DNA of 64,000 nucleotides from Onchidella celtica (Eukaryota; Mollusca; Gastropoda; Systellommatophora; Onchidiidae): positions 86,601,101 through 86,665,100 of the forward strand of contig OZ007567.1 of NCBI GenBank assembly GCA_963931925.1, in the 5' to 3' direction. The translations under genes and the position numbers were made by a program. Below, one piece after another: positions 27,607-41,100 of the stretch. The notes under the pieces are model-generated. The model did no database searches, was not told the origin of the DNA, and was given only the letters and a program-made list of their open reading frames with translations. The first letter of the stretch is position 1. The number at the start of each line of letters is the position of its first letter.

Positions 27607-30600
27607 GAGGCATTCTAATTGTAAGGAGAATGTTTTTCGAATTTTGTTTGCTTGTGAATAACTGATGCAAACTTCACTAGAAATGTAAAGATGGCATTTT
27701 CAGGATGGAAAGTGCAAGTGAACATAAAGTTAAGAAAGCTATCAATTACACTTTAGTCACCACCTCATTGTTCTGTAAATTTGGACTTATTTGTTCAGAA
27801 TCGTTCAATTTAGATAATTTTCTTGTCTCCCTCAAAATGCACACTGATTGTGAAGGTAAAATGTGGAAGCAAATAAATCCCACTTAATTTGCATATATTC
27901 AGCTTTCATGTACAATTGAATTCCATATGTGAATGAGGTTTAATGATGGAGACAGAAATTAGATTTTGGTTTGTATGATTGTTTTTTGCATGTTTGTAAG
28001 TTTTTAAGGTTTTGTTAGTTGGCATTGGTTATTTTCTATGTGAGTAGCCTTATTGAGTCTTCATAACTATGCATTAATTTATGTGCCAGCTGATCAATAT
28101 CTGTTTAAAATCTCATATTTAAAATTGACTTTAAAGTATGCCTTTTGTATATAAACGTGCATGAATGAATTTGAGGGAGTGTCAGTGACTGCTTTAAGGA
28201 ATATATGTGAATCCTTATATTGCACTGTCATTTTGTAAAGATATGCTGATTGTTCTCACCTGTATGCACACAGGTTGTGTTGATTTATCTTTGTTTGTTA
28301 CACCATTGTCTGCATCAGATCTTCAGGCTGTTGGGTTTAACTGATTAACCTATGCAGCAATGATCAGGTCTGATTCGAGCCAGTGGCAACCTCAAACCAC
28401 CGCAACTGCTAGAAATTGCTTCTTGGACTTGAAATATTGTGACATTTCCTAAATGTCATTGTTCTATCATTGGTCAGGTCATATAAGACCTGTGGCCGTA
28501 TGCATAATCAATGCGTAAACTAAAGTAAATACGTTGACTGGTGTTAACGCAAGAAATGAATACAATTTCTCGTGTTAACACCAGTCAACGTATTTACTTT
28601 AGTTCACGCATTGATTATGCATACGGCCACTGATCACCACTAAGTGCCACTGGTGATTGGTTGCATAAGACCTGATCACTAAAACATTAGACAGTGTCAC
28701 TTGGGTTAAATCCATGTAAGATCAACAGCCACAAAATGTTCACACAACCTGCCTGGCAGCAGTTGGCAAAAAAAACAACCCAAAACTGGCAATCTTATCT
28801 GTCTGGCTCTAAGTGAGTGATCCATGTGTTATACAACCCAATCACCTGAGCATTTAACTAGGACCATTCACCAGTGCATGGGTTAGGGAGTGAGACAGAA
28901 ACAACTTTTGGTTGGCTCCTGCTAATGTCTCTTAGAAATGTGGCTTGATAAATTTTCAGTATGAAGGAAAACACCATGATGGAGATTATCATTTACATGT
29001 GCAGGAGTTACTTTTAAGAAGAAATCCACAAAATACAAATCTTAAATGATCACAGTTCTACAATACGGAAGAGGATCATCATCAGATGTCTGTGCTAGAT
29101 TATAATATTACAATTTTAGCATTTTAGTTTTTTATATTATATTATAATGGCCACAGAGGAAGTCACAGTTATAACCCTGCCCACCTAAATCTCTAGGCCT
29201 TGTTTGTTGAAGGCTTGTTTTCTCACATCAAAAGAAACTTGGAAAAAAGTTTATTAGAAGAGATGTGGCCTTTGAACACAGATTTTTTTCAATTTTAGGT
29301 GGGGAATTGTGCAGAAGTTATGAAAAATGTGCAGTTAAAACTCTTATCCTTATTCTATTGCGGGAACTTATGGCTTTTATGTGTCGTAAGAAATGAATGA
29401 GATAATTAATTTTGCAGATTTTGGTACTTGACATTAATCTGTATCCATTTGTATGTTTATAAACTTATTTTGTAACCTGTAACATTGTCCAAGTTTGCAT
29501 GAACTGTGGTGCTTTGTATACAATAGACTGTTGGTTCATGCAATAGTATGTAATATGTTTACTGTGCTTCCAATAATCAAATTAACCAATCGTAAAGCAG
29601 CATCAAATTCTTCTTTTTCTGAATTTAGTAGAATGTTTCATGTGTAACAACTTCTGAACACCGAGCGATATCCTGGATTTGCTAAGATAAGAAGAATCTT
29701 TAAATCTAAATGTAAATTGCCAGCCTTGTGGTCATCAGGAAAATCATGTGAACATAAAAGATATTTATTTGACAAAATATCTGACTATCCCCTTGAGTAA
29801 ATTTCTAGTGAAATGTCAAATTTTGTAATTAGCACGTGTACTCATTTGATCTAGTCAGTCATCCATCAGATTGTTTTTTTGTTTTTGAACTGGCTTCTAT
29901 GGAAGATTTTTAAACATTACTCTGGATAAAGCAGAAGGATGCCTCATTTGCCAGTGTCGGTGACTGAATATCCTGAGAAAATTTATAGAGTTTTTATCAT
30001 TATTATTATTGTTTGTTCATTTTTGTTGAGAAATTCAGTATGGCTGTGTGACTGCTTTGCTGAATGGGGAGATTGAATAAATTGTCAGTCTTCAGCATTT
30101 CCAAATCTGCATACCAATTATTTCAAAATTATTGGACATAAGGAAGTATTCAGTACACCAGCGTGATTGATGCCAGTACTGATTACACTGACAATACAGT
30201 GGCTTTTGTAATATAGGTCCTTTGATAGTCTTGAAAACACTGAGGCTTACCTTTCTTTTTCTTTATATATGTATTTGTTCTAAAATATATATAAACTAAA
30301 TTTTTGTATAGTCAAAATTTTTGTATGCAGGGACGCATAAGTGCAATGTTTCAAAATTGGTTGCATGCACTTTTTAAGGCTAAATGTCGAAAACACAAAA
30401 AAAAAAAATAAAAAAAATTTAAAGTTGAGAATGTTTTACAAAGCTTTATGGTGGTGAGCAAGGTACACAGCTTACTGGATTGAAAGAAGGAATACAACCA
30501 CACACAACTACACACATATGCACAAAAAAAGAATGCATTCACACTCATTCTCATGTTTGGTTTGTTCCAATTTTTCTGTATGTGACTTCTCCTATATTTT

Positions 30601-31200
30601 TTTACGATGATCACCACCACAAAGGTTTGGAAATACCCTCTTTGACTTCCTCCAGTTGTTTTTGTCAAATAACTACATTGCAGCTTTGTCCCAAGCCTAT
30701 TGCCACTAACTGCTGTCTTTCCGGGGACCATGCAGCAGCACACAAATTTCACTTTCACAATAGTAGAAAATTCATTTCACATGAAATCTTTTTTTCAAGA
30801 TGGGCATGGAAGGTGTTCTAAAAATGTTATCAGAAATTTGCGAAAATTTCCTATTCCAAGTGCCTAATGACTAGATCTAATCACACATCACAAATGGAGG
30901 GTGCCAAGCCAAGATCAGTTGTCTATTTGTAATGACAGAGAATTGCATGTAAGCATGCTCTCTTTAGTATTGTCAAAAAAAATTCAGATTCCATTTCTAC
31001 TATAATCTAGACTATCAATTCAATGTTTAAGAAATGTTTTATCATAAGGCATGATAGAAGAAGATACTGTATCACAAATGATTTGCATGGAACAGTTGTC
31101 ACTTGTATGAATGGATGAATGGACTTGATGTGGTGGTTCATAGTTAGTGACTCGTTTTATACAATAAATAAACATGTGTTTGAACACTTGCTATTAGTGC
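27607..31200. other. Non-coding region downstream of the RTE insertion
   Basis: AT-rich, with no recognisable exon on either strand apart from short chance ORFs. Contains the foldback element at 28361-28678 and AATAAA motifs near 30074 and at 31163. May be distal integrin 3' UTR or intergenic DNA. Confidence 0.5.
28361..28678. mobile_element. Foldback/MITE element with long near-perfect hairpin
   Basis: The outer 11-bp inverted ends TGATCAGGTCT (28361-28371) and AGACCTGATCA (28668-28678) enclose an inner hairpin. Arms 28492-28557 and 28565-28630 are about 66 bp with 3 mismatches and a loop of about 7 bases. It has no coding capacity. No clear target duplication was found, so the class is undetermined. 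Confidence 0.7.
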
Positions 31201-34200
31201 CTTTAGTTTGATTTCGATTGATGATGATGGCATGAAATTTTTCACCTCTTGGTTTGGATGAAGAGTCCGTACCTCAGGGATGGGTATTATACCCTGTGGG
31301 GGTTTTCAGTTTTCTGCAGAACTAAATTTACCACCTATTCACACCAGAGATCCGTGTCCACCAACCGCTTCACAAGGCTATCTTGGCAGGCGAATGGGCA
31401 GTTACATCAAATACCCGTCCATCGCCATCCTGATAATACTTTCAACCAAAGTTCTGTGGTGTCTTTGATTTTTAACAAGGCATGTCATGTCGTAATTGCC
31501 AAGTCACAGGAAGAAATCATTCAAAACCATCATTAAAGATTCACAAAAATCAAACAAACTTGATAATAATTAGTTAATTTTATTTAATTCTGCAACGACA
31601 TTGTTACCAAAACATGTACATGTATTTTGATCTGAAAACTGAGAATTCATTAAAACCCTATACCCTGCCCTGCACAGATAATAAGCTGTAGTCTCACTTT
31701 ATGCAACTGAAACCCCCCAAAAAGCTTTCCAAATTCAATTATTCAGGTACTTTATTGCTTAAGCAATGTCTTATGTCTACAGCTGTAAAAAAAACATAAC
31801 TGAGTGTCACACCAAAATACCATTTTATGAACAGCAATAGTATGTAATAACAATCAACCATTTGGGCTGACAATAAAAATTTAGAACTGATGCTGAAAGG
31901 TTATGAAAGGTATGACCAAGTTCTTCCCATATTTCAAGACAGAGCAGTAAAGGGCACACAGGCATAACTGATGATCAAATACTGCTAACTTCATCAGGTG
32001 AATAAGTTCAATGTACAGACATTACATACTTCTCCACTGCATATGTTCATCCAAGCCTTGAATCCAAGTTTTAAACAGGATTAAAAAAACTATGTACCTC
32101 AAACAACTGAAGATCCAGGGGGAAATGCATGGGAGGAGAAAAGATGGGTTTTAGCGAGAGAATATCCCCTAGCACTTTTTATAATATGAAGTTAGCTTGA
32201 TAGCGATAACTTTGAAAGATGAGTTGAAATGTAAAATTCCTGCAAATTTTTAACCGATTCAGGGCAAATGAATGTGGAAACATTTGGCAGTAGAGATGAG
32301 GGCAAAGCAATAATTCATGTCAAAGAGAACTGGATTGTATGAGCTTGTTATGACCTGATGAAGAAAGCATAACTTGAGCAACAAAATTGAGGTTATAACA
32401 TGTAAACAAAGCTGACAATGCTTAATTTCACATGTGTAAAGAGCTATGACATTCCAAGAGTAATTTTGGACAGGTAGTCAATGTTTAAAGAGTATTTTTA
32501 TACAAAGTCTTCACTGCAAAATCATTGGACACACAGCACAGGTAAAAAGCATGAGCAGTGAAACCATCCTGGACACAGTGCCACACAAGCATTGTTTTGC
32601 ATCATGTACAATGATTTCAATAAATATATAAAATATCATGTACAGTATTGAAATTTGGAATGTATTAGACTGTGCAAAGGCAGATGTGACTGCAGTCATT
32701 TTGAGTTTATGAAGGAGGAAAAAAAAAGCACACAAAAAATTTGCAGCTCATGCAAGAATGAAATGGCTCTACAAATGAGGAAAAAAAGCCATGTATGCTC
32801 AGACATTTGAGAAATATAATAAATGAAAAAAAAAAATGTGTCATTGCTTTGAAGATAATAGATAAAACATATTAGGGAAGGAAATCCTAGACTAACTCTC
32901 AAAGGGAGGCAAATGCATGAGCAACATGTTTTGTCATAACATTGGACATACATGTATATGCACAATATTGGACTCATTGTTTGGAATTTTAAATTGCTGA
33001 ACAATAAAAAAAAAAAGAAAAAAAAAGGTAGATCTCTGATGCTGCTTGTGTATTGTGCATTATCCAAAGCAAAAAAAAGGGGGTGGGGCTGCAGAAAAAG
33101 TCATGGGAAAAGTCACTAGGAATGACACAGAATTCAAAAACCACAGCTGTTTCTGTTCTGCACACACCAAAATTGCTGTTAATTCCTTCACATACAAAAT
33201 GCTTGCAGATACATCTGTTTTGCCAGAGTTTAGACACTGTTTCACAATAATGACACACTGTACATCTTAAAACATTTCATCTGGGTAACAGTGACATTTC
33301 ACAGCGTGGGTTCTCCCAATTGCTAAAACAGGAAATCAAGGACTGCTAACATCACAATCAGCCAGGAAACATCTTGAGAAAAATAAACTGTCGTCAGCCA
33401 CTTAAAAATCATAGTACAAGTGAGAGAGCTCAAGAAAAGCTCTAAACAATGCAGATATGGTATATATATGGAAACACAGGTCATACAATTAGACAGTTAT
33501 TTATTTAAATCTCACATTTCATCGTAATATTCATAAGTAACGAACTTGACTGAGGGCTCCTATACTTTAAAAAGAAAAAAAAAAATATTGAAGGGGCTGC
33601 GTTGAGATAACTGCTGTTGGTTCATTGCTTTAAAATCACATACATAAATTAAGTACAGAAAACCATCGCACTATCAGAAGAAAAAAAAAAGTCACAGACC
33701 TGAAGTACTGACATCTAATATGTAATATAAATAATGGGAAAGTGAAGCAAATATAAACCTAGAAGCGGAAGAAGAACAGGTATCAAATATAAATCAACAA
33801 TACTCATACACTTTGTTCCTGAATTACCATTTAGGTTAAAAAAAATGAGGAGACCAGTTTTGTTTTTGTTTTACTTGAATTTATTGCTGTTGTTAATTCT
33901 GATTCGTTCAGCTGAAATTCTGGAACAGAAAAACTGGTCAATGTAACTACTTGAAGTTGCATGGATTTAACTCAGCAAAAAAAAAAGACAGTGGGTTTGT
34001 TGTTCTTTTTTTTAAGATGTCTATGTCTCTCTCATGTTGAACATACTCGTATAACAAGGTTTCAGATTATAACAAAAAAAAAAATGGAAAGAAAAATAAA
34101 AAGTCACATACTTACAGACAAACAAATTAAAAAAAAAAAAGGCAAGCATGATAAATATTGAGATTACTGCATCCTGGCTAATATAAAACAAGATTATAGA

Positions 34201-36892
34201 CTACAAGCCATGATATGTTGTAAGATAAAGTTATCATAATAATATAAACAACAAAAACTTGCTTTAAAAAAGTGGGGAGCTATAATTTATACAAAAGAAA
34301 AGGGTGCAGATCTTGTCACAGGATTTGAGGTGCAGTTCACTGTCTCACAAGGATGAGTTATAGATCCGGAAACCAAAATAAGTACATGATTAAAAAGAAC
34401 AGACGAGATTATTTTTGTTTTATTTCAGCTGTTTGTGTTCTGCAATGAAAGGAACAATTATATAACAAAGGTAACAAATCCCTTACATATTTTTTTATTC
34501 AAACCACAGTCTCTTTGAATCTTATAGAAAAAAAATAGTATGTTAAACAAGGACAAAGTTGAAAAAAATGTTTGATTTTATTGTTCTCTACATATCCACC
34601 AAGTGGTAGTACGTTAGTTGAATTGTTCTTGACCTCTTTATTGATTGCTAAAAATGTACATGACGTAATATTCCTGCTGATGGTAACACTATAGGCCTTC
34701 AACAATCTACCCTGGAGGCATGAAAAAAACAAAAACACCTCTGTTAGATAGAAAAAATGGAAAGAAAAGCAAACATAAAACTCTTGAAAGTTATAAAAAT
34801 TAATTAAAGCTCAAATCAATAGGAATGACACAAGGAAGAAGAAATTTCAAAACGTCAATTAATTCTTTTCTCTCTTACAAAAGCTACAAAAGTTGCATTC
34901 AAAACAGAGCAATCTCCAACACAAACCAAACTGTCAAGAAATTTGAAAGACATGGCATGATGATCATATCATGCTGTGATTCTGAGTGACGTTATGCAAG
35001 AAAACAATTATGACAGTGACAGACATCTAAATCTGCAATGATGATGACAGGAGAGCACATCTAAATCTACAAAACAGACTCCATATAAATATATAATGAA
35101 GGAAGAAGAGTTTTAAAAGAAATGAATGCATGTTTTCAAAATAAATTTTTAAATAGCTAAATAATAATTATCACAAAAAATACCTGTAACAAATGTTTCA
35201 TTTCACACTTACTATGTAAAAAAAAATAACACAACTTTTTGATCTGAGTGAAATATCACTTTCCGGAAATAAAAGCCTTTTTTGTGTTCTTTAGACATTC
35301 AAATAAGTATTTCGACATGTTTTTGGTCTCAGTTGTCAGCTTTCAAACCCTGTTACTGTTCCAAATCTACAGTGTTATGCAATTTTCAGATAATATTTTA
35401 TATTTCTGTGAATATGTAATAAAAAGTATTCAGCTTGACAACTGATGTTAATGTCTGCATATTTTGGGGTAAAATATTTGAGTGATAGCATATTCATAAA
35501 AAACAAATAAACAACAACAAAACAATTTGTAATTTTTGATTCAAAATTCAAAAGCAAAAAATCACAAGGTACACAAAACACTATCATACTTGGGGAAAAA
35601 AATACAAAAAAAACAACCCACAACTATGACGCAAATACATTTTCCATTTTGTCAGAATTTCAACAAATGTGAAAAAAAGTGGTTCCTTCTGATTATCATG
35701 AAATATTGTGCTGTTTTCTTATCAAGGATAGCTATATACAGTACATATTTCTGACTTATTATCAACTCATGTAATTAACATCCCAAGCATAGGCTGCAAC
35801 AAATCTCATTTGATTACTTTTCCTCAGTGAACGAAAGATATGAAGAGGAACTGCAAGAAATAAATTCCATAGACGTGAGCATTTCAAATAATGAGATCAT
35901 AATAATGAAAAATGGAGACTTAAAGCTGTTAACATTACTGAATTAAACAGGATAGGAAAGGAAAATTATGAATGCATCATGTCTCTATCAGGCTGGAAAC
36001 AAAATGTAGTTGTTCGTGATTGATAAGTGTTACATTGTAAAATCAATCACAATGAGTACATCACTTATCATGACAATTTGCTCTCCCATTTGGCAAAAAA
36101 ATCATTGATAACATTGCCATTAGCTTTGCTTGAGAGTTACATCCAACGCTGAAGAAATCTGTTTGTGAAAATGGTCTGATACATTCTGGGAATACTTCAA
36201 ATCTACTTCAAATAAATGTAGCTTGTAACAAAAGCATGAAAAGTATCAAATAATATATTATTCAGACACACCAAAAACTTACAACTTATTTTAGCTTTCA
36301 CAGACTGAACAATTTTTCTTGCCTGTTTCCTTAACAGAATTATGGGCTGGACAGTGTGTAATTTCAGTATGTCAGTGTGTGCAGCTGAAAATTCATGATG
36401 TGCAACGAAAATTTTCAATACCCAATCTGCCAAACTGTCTTACATATGATTTATTCAATTTACTTCGGTAGGAAACTAGGAATGAAAAATTCACTGCACA
36501 GACTTCCCTGACCTCTCACATAAAAATGTTTCAATGCAGACAAAACACATCATGATAAAACCTCTCCTTTTTCATCAAAATGTTTGAGTATTTCCTTGCA
36601 TCAAATATTTTGCCTGTCAATACACCTTAAGAAGAAAATTGTATTTCAAATATCTTTGAATGTTTTGGATAATCATATCCCATGTGCTGTGGGAAAAGAC
36701 AAAGTGTCTAACAGCACATTAATCACACACGAGATGTAATTAATTTGTCAAATATAATTAACTGTTCTGGGTCATCAGTAATAATGTTAACAACTATAGT
36801 CGTATTTCTACAGACACTTCTGGTCGTCAAATATAAATGCCCAACCCATTGTCACTTAAGAACTGGCTTATTCTATCTCCCAAAGGGCGTAT

Positions 36893-37090
36893 TTTGAGAA
36901 AGTTGCTTTAGTTTTGTAAGTAATCTTCACCAAGTGTTAGATGTACTTTTTAACACATTAAAATCTTCTCCTGGAGGTGAGATACTTTTATGCTCTTTGT
37001 ACTAATGATAGAATACACTTTGTTACTCCATATTATGGCCTTACTTCAAGTTTTGTAAAAGGCGGAGATAGAAAAAAGTAGTACTTGGGT
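36893..37090 (+). repeat. Diverged dispersed repeat, copy 1
   Basis: Shares an ordered series of matches with about 62250-62440 in the same orientation: GTTTTGAGAAA-like start, GGTGAGATAC, AGAATA, then CAAGTTTTG(T/C)(A/G)AAA and GGAGATAG or AGAGATGG. Boundaries are approximate; identity looks like an old family. Confidence 0.55.
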
Positions 37091-37942
37091 GACTCACTGA
37101 GAAGCTAAGTACAGTTAACTGAAACACTGACATGTCAGGAACATTTCAGGACAGAAGCATTTTCTGATGAATCAACTAATCCTACTCTATTGCTCCACAG
37201 CCTGGGATTAAAAAATATAACAAAATCACATTATGGATGAGAAATCAATATGCAGTTTCATACTGCTGCAAGTACGAAAAACAATCACTCAGCCAACCAG
37301 TCTGTACAGTTTGCACGTAAGAGTTCCACATGGCCAAAGTGAGGTCACAGACAGAACATCACGGTATATATTCTTACTTTGTCATACTCAACTTTGCAAT
37401 ATTATGTATTATGGATTCATAACAGTGATAATGAGACTGCTGTAACAGTTCCAAACATAGGATAGTCCTGATAACCTTACTAGACAGATGACAAATGAAC
37501 AAAATGTTAAAATTTCAATCCTCAAATGATTTTCTGTACACTGAATCTGACCTTGTTTTGTCCACGTTAGAGATTTATTCAACAATGTTGGCATTAGATA
37601 TCACAGCAGATCACCTTTAATAAAAGCCTCATTTCTGAAATGTTTGCGTTCTGGCATGAAAGAAAAATAGTTATCAATTCTATTGACAGTGCATGGCAAT
37701 AAGCCCTAATCAGCATTCAGCTTCACCCATTCTTGGATTTGACATCGGATCACTTTCCAAATCCCTGGAGTCAATTTTAATGTACTATCATCTGTTTTAT
37801 TACTTCCATGACAGTGAATTTCAACTATTTAGCAAGGCTTTTGATAGTTTTATAAATGAAGACAATCAATTACACTGACAGTCTTGATATCTGATGATCC
37901 CACAGTTTCAAAAGCCAAAATTTTCGGCTTAATTTTTAACAA

Positions 37943-37948
37943 TTTATT
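37943..37948 (-). promoter_or_regulatory. Candidate polyadenylation signal, PLXDC-like gene
   Basis: TTTATT on the plus strand (AATAAA in gene sense), about 130 nt past the stop at 38079. It is the nearest hexamer downstream of the proposed terminal exon. Confidence 0.4.
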
Positions 37949-38078
37949 ATCCTAAATGGGTAGCTTTTATGCTTCATATAAAAATCTTTTTAAAAACTTC
38001 ATTTGTTCTTTTGATAAATATCTTTTATCATACACTCAGCAGCAGTCCCAATAGACACTATGATTTTTCCACAATTCA

Positions 38079-38168
38079 TTAAGCTTCACTGTCCGCCTTG
38101 TATTTTGCTCCAGCATCTGTACTACTCTTCCAAAACTTGATCTTAGCTTTGATCTGGCTTGGGCGGTG
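38079..38168 (-). CDS. PLXDC: PLXDC-like terminal coding exon, cytoplasmic tail
   Basis: A 90-nt exon encoding HRPSQIKAKIKFWKSSTDAG, then AKYKADSEA and TAA at 38081-38079. The acceptor is tttatttcag (plus-strand 38169-38178). Phase 0 fits ...GMWLME from the previous exon. The RP...MKF-like pattern is what vertebrate PLXDC tails show after FIE. No ORF call alone reveals this exon; it is supported by splice site, phase and motif. Confidence 0.8.
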   Translation of the reverse strand, partial: HRPSQIKAKIKFWKSSTDAGAKYKADSEA

Positions 38169-41100
38169 CTGAAATAAACACGTATCTGATTAGTCTTTCT
38201 TGCAGGAAAAGGAAGATACTGAATTGTTACAGTATGGCCAGAATACAACAACCTTTCACAATATGAATTCAGATTCTTCTGGAGAACCTGATAAAAAGGC
38301 GGGAAATGCTTATAAATGTCACATTTGGGAAACAAGATCCATCAATCTTATTATAAAAAAAAATAGTGGCTGAAGTAATTCACTGTGGTGCAATTTTGGT
38401 CCTTTTTTTGCTCGACGCTATAGCCTCAATGACTTTTAAAAATCATAAAATTAGTTTCCTTAAGGTTAGGTTAAACTGGCCCCGTAGCATGAAAAAGTCG
38501 TTCTCCAAGCCATTTTCATTTGTTCACTAATATGAAACTTTATTAAATTCTGCACATTTCTGTGTGTTTGACAATGTTTTAGAACTTCAAGAAGTATTTT
38601 ATTTTGATTTTTAGGGTGAGTGCAGATGTATATTTTCGCATAGATTTTCTGTTTTTTTTGCAGATTTCTCAGTTTTGCTATTATCAGGACAGCAACTGCA
38701 GTCATGACAAGATATCTCAAAAACTACTTAAACTACTGGCTTGAAACTTTGCCTAGTAGTTCTGGTATGCAGGTGACAATAGACTATTCCTAAAGTTATT
38801 GACCCATAACTTTTGGAGTAAGCTAGATTTTGGTATCCTGACCCCCCATAAATTTCGGAAAAATTTTCCTCCATGACTTTGAAAAATCATAGAAAAAAAA
38901 GTAGCAATAGTATCTACATGAAACTAGTCTAAAGTCTGTGTAGCATTACTTTCTACACTGATGCTAAGTTTCAAAATGATACCCATGTAACTCTTTGATA
39001 TATCTTGTCACAACTGTGTGGCATATTTGGGGTTCGGCACCCCCCAACGATGTATATTTTGTGCCCCCATCCTTTATCAAGGAGAAATTGGGCATGAAAT
39101 GGTGTTTTCTATATGTTTCTAACCTGTGTCTAACTCACTGTGGTATTTTCAGTTCATTTATGCCAAGAATTCTATTTGCCAGTTTAACCTAACCTTAAGT
39201 GCCAACTAATCCAGCCCAATCGTTTTTGTATCGACCGATTGTGTTGAGTCAAGTTTCAGGTATTTTTAAATAAAAAGTTGTAAAAATGTACAATGATCTT
39301 TGTTTTGCCTCCCTGCAGCAAGCCCACCACGTTTAATTCCGTGCGCACAATTTCCCTATCAAAAATGAGTGAGTAGTGCTCTGGAGCGCATGAAATCTGT
39401 AGTAAGACTGTAGATTATGGGAAGCTTTGTAGACCAAAAAGAGAGAGAGATAGAACTGTCGGTTCACAGTTTTATCCCGGATAATGCCGGGAACTTCATC
39501 TCGACTAACTAAAGTAATTTTTACAACAAGATGATTTTCTCTGTATGAAATGGCCATTTTTCTGTTACAACTTAAGATGGCTGAAGAAAATTTCAATCTA
39601 TCAGCTTCCAGCTTTATCCAGTGAGCTGTATGCCATTATAAAATGTGGACAGAATGAAATGCAATAAATAGTTTAGATTCTGAAACATATTCCGCAAATT
39701 TATTCCACATGGCTTACAAACCAATCTCTTCTGCTCACAGTTATTTCTCATTTTTATTTTGCCTTCACTCAGCTCAGTTACAACGGTGATTTTACTACAC
39801 TCCCTTCAACCTCACTTAAGGTTTTTTCTCCTGCTTTGCAGAAAACATTACCTCCATCAGCCACATTCCAGATTTTGAAGTTGGATGAGTGTATGCATAG
39901 TAGACCCAGCCTCCCAAAGCTATCAGTAGCCCAACAACAATGAGAATCACAACCACCACTACTGCCACTGGGAACTTACTCTTCTTGTCACACTTGCCAC
40001 CCTGAAAAATCCATAATGCACACTCAGTACAAAAACAAGACACAGCATTGACTTTACAGCAGATGTTGAGGAGAAAATCACACTGAACTTTTATTCTCTT
40101 GGAAAAATATGTCTCTACCTGATATGTCAAATGCTTGCCATCAATTAATGATAAATTGATTTTTGAACTAACGATGGTTGCATACCTGCCATCTGGAAAG
40201 GGATGTACATTCCAGGCAATAATTTTCACCCACATTTCAAATGTTTCAAAGTTTGATTAATTTATTTCTAGGCAAGGACCCTCAGGCAAACAAGTACTTC
40301 GAAACAGTACAAGGTAGACCAACTCCACAAAAATTCTTGAAAGGAAAAAAATAATTCCTTGGCCTTTACACCGCCTTCACTCTATTTCAAATTTCTGTAC
40401 CTGGCAAATGGTAATATTTTATGATTTGCTGGGATAATTTTGACTTACAAGGGCAGAAAATGTAATTTTCAAAACTCAATTTATTAGTTAAGATTAGCAA
40501 CTACATGTATTAACTAACAAATCCATGCCTGTTAGCAGTTAGATTTTTAAAAAAAAACAAAAAAAACTTTATTTTATCAACAAATTCCATTTCACAATGC
40601 CACTTTGAGGAAGAAATGAGGGCCTTCTTATCACAGATTGGTTCATAAAGGCTGAAAATGCCACCTGAATATGCAAAATAACTCTGGGATGGAAATCAAC
40701 AAGATTTTATTCTTTTACAGCAGTCCTAACACCATCTTTCTTGGAACAAAATCTCATTATGGCATTTAATATGCATTAATCAATGCATCTGGCTTGTATC
40801 TAAACTTATTTTCCATTTCTGAGAACTTACCGCTGGCAAGGAGCACAGCATTTACAAAGAACTTACATATTTGTCTTTTAAACCTTTAGTACAAGGCAGC
40901 AGTTTGAATTAATATATCTTTACATTTTTCAAAATATTCTCACAAGATAGCCAAAACACAGTTAAAAGATTGAAATATCACACTAACTTACCGTCATGCA
41001 ATAATGTGACAACATTAAGACAGCTGTGCATGCATATCATCAGTATTTTAATACCACATCAATTCTCACTGCTTTTGTTAGTTCTTATTATTGCATGGAT

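Larger units (their letters stand above)
31201..38078. other. Non-coding AT-rich interval between convergent genes
   Basis: No coding exon was supported on either strand. There are many A- or T-runs. The minus-strand part next to 38079 is presumed 3' UTR or flank of the PLXDC-like gene (TTTATT, a reverse AATAAA, at 37943-37948 and 31579-31584). About 36893-37090 is one copy of a diverged dispersed repeat also present near 62250-62440. Confidence 0.5.

Noticed and set aside
31249-31536. 95-codon plus ORF in slightly GC-richer DNA
   Set aside because: No recognisable motif and an overlapping ORF in another frame. Possibly an old repeat.
39816-40235. 139-codon minus ORF taken as a whole gene
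   Set aside because: Its start lies in intron. Only 39852-40001 is a supported exon, and its apparent stop is past a good splice donor.
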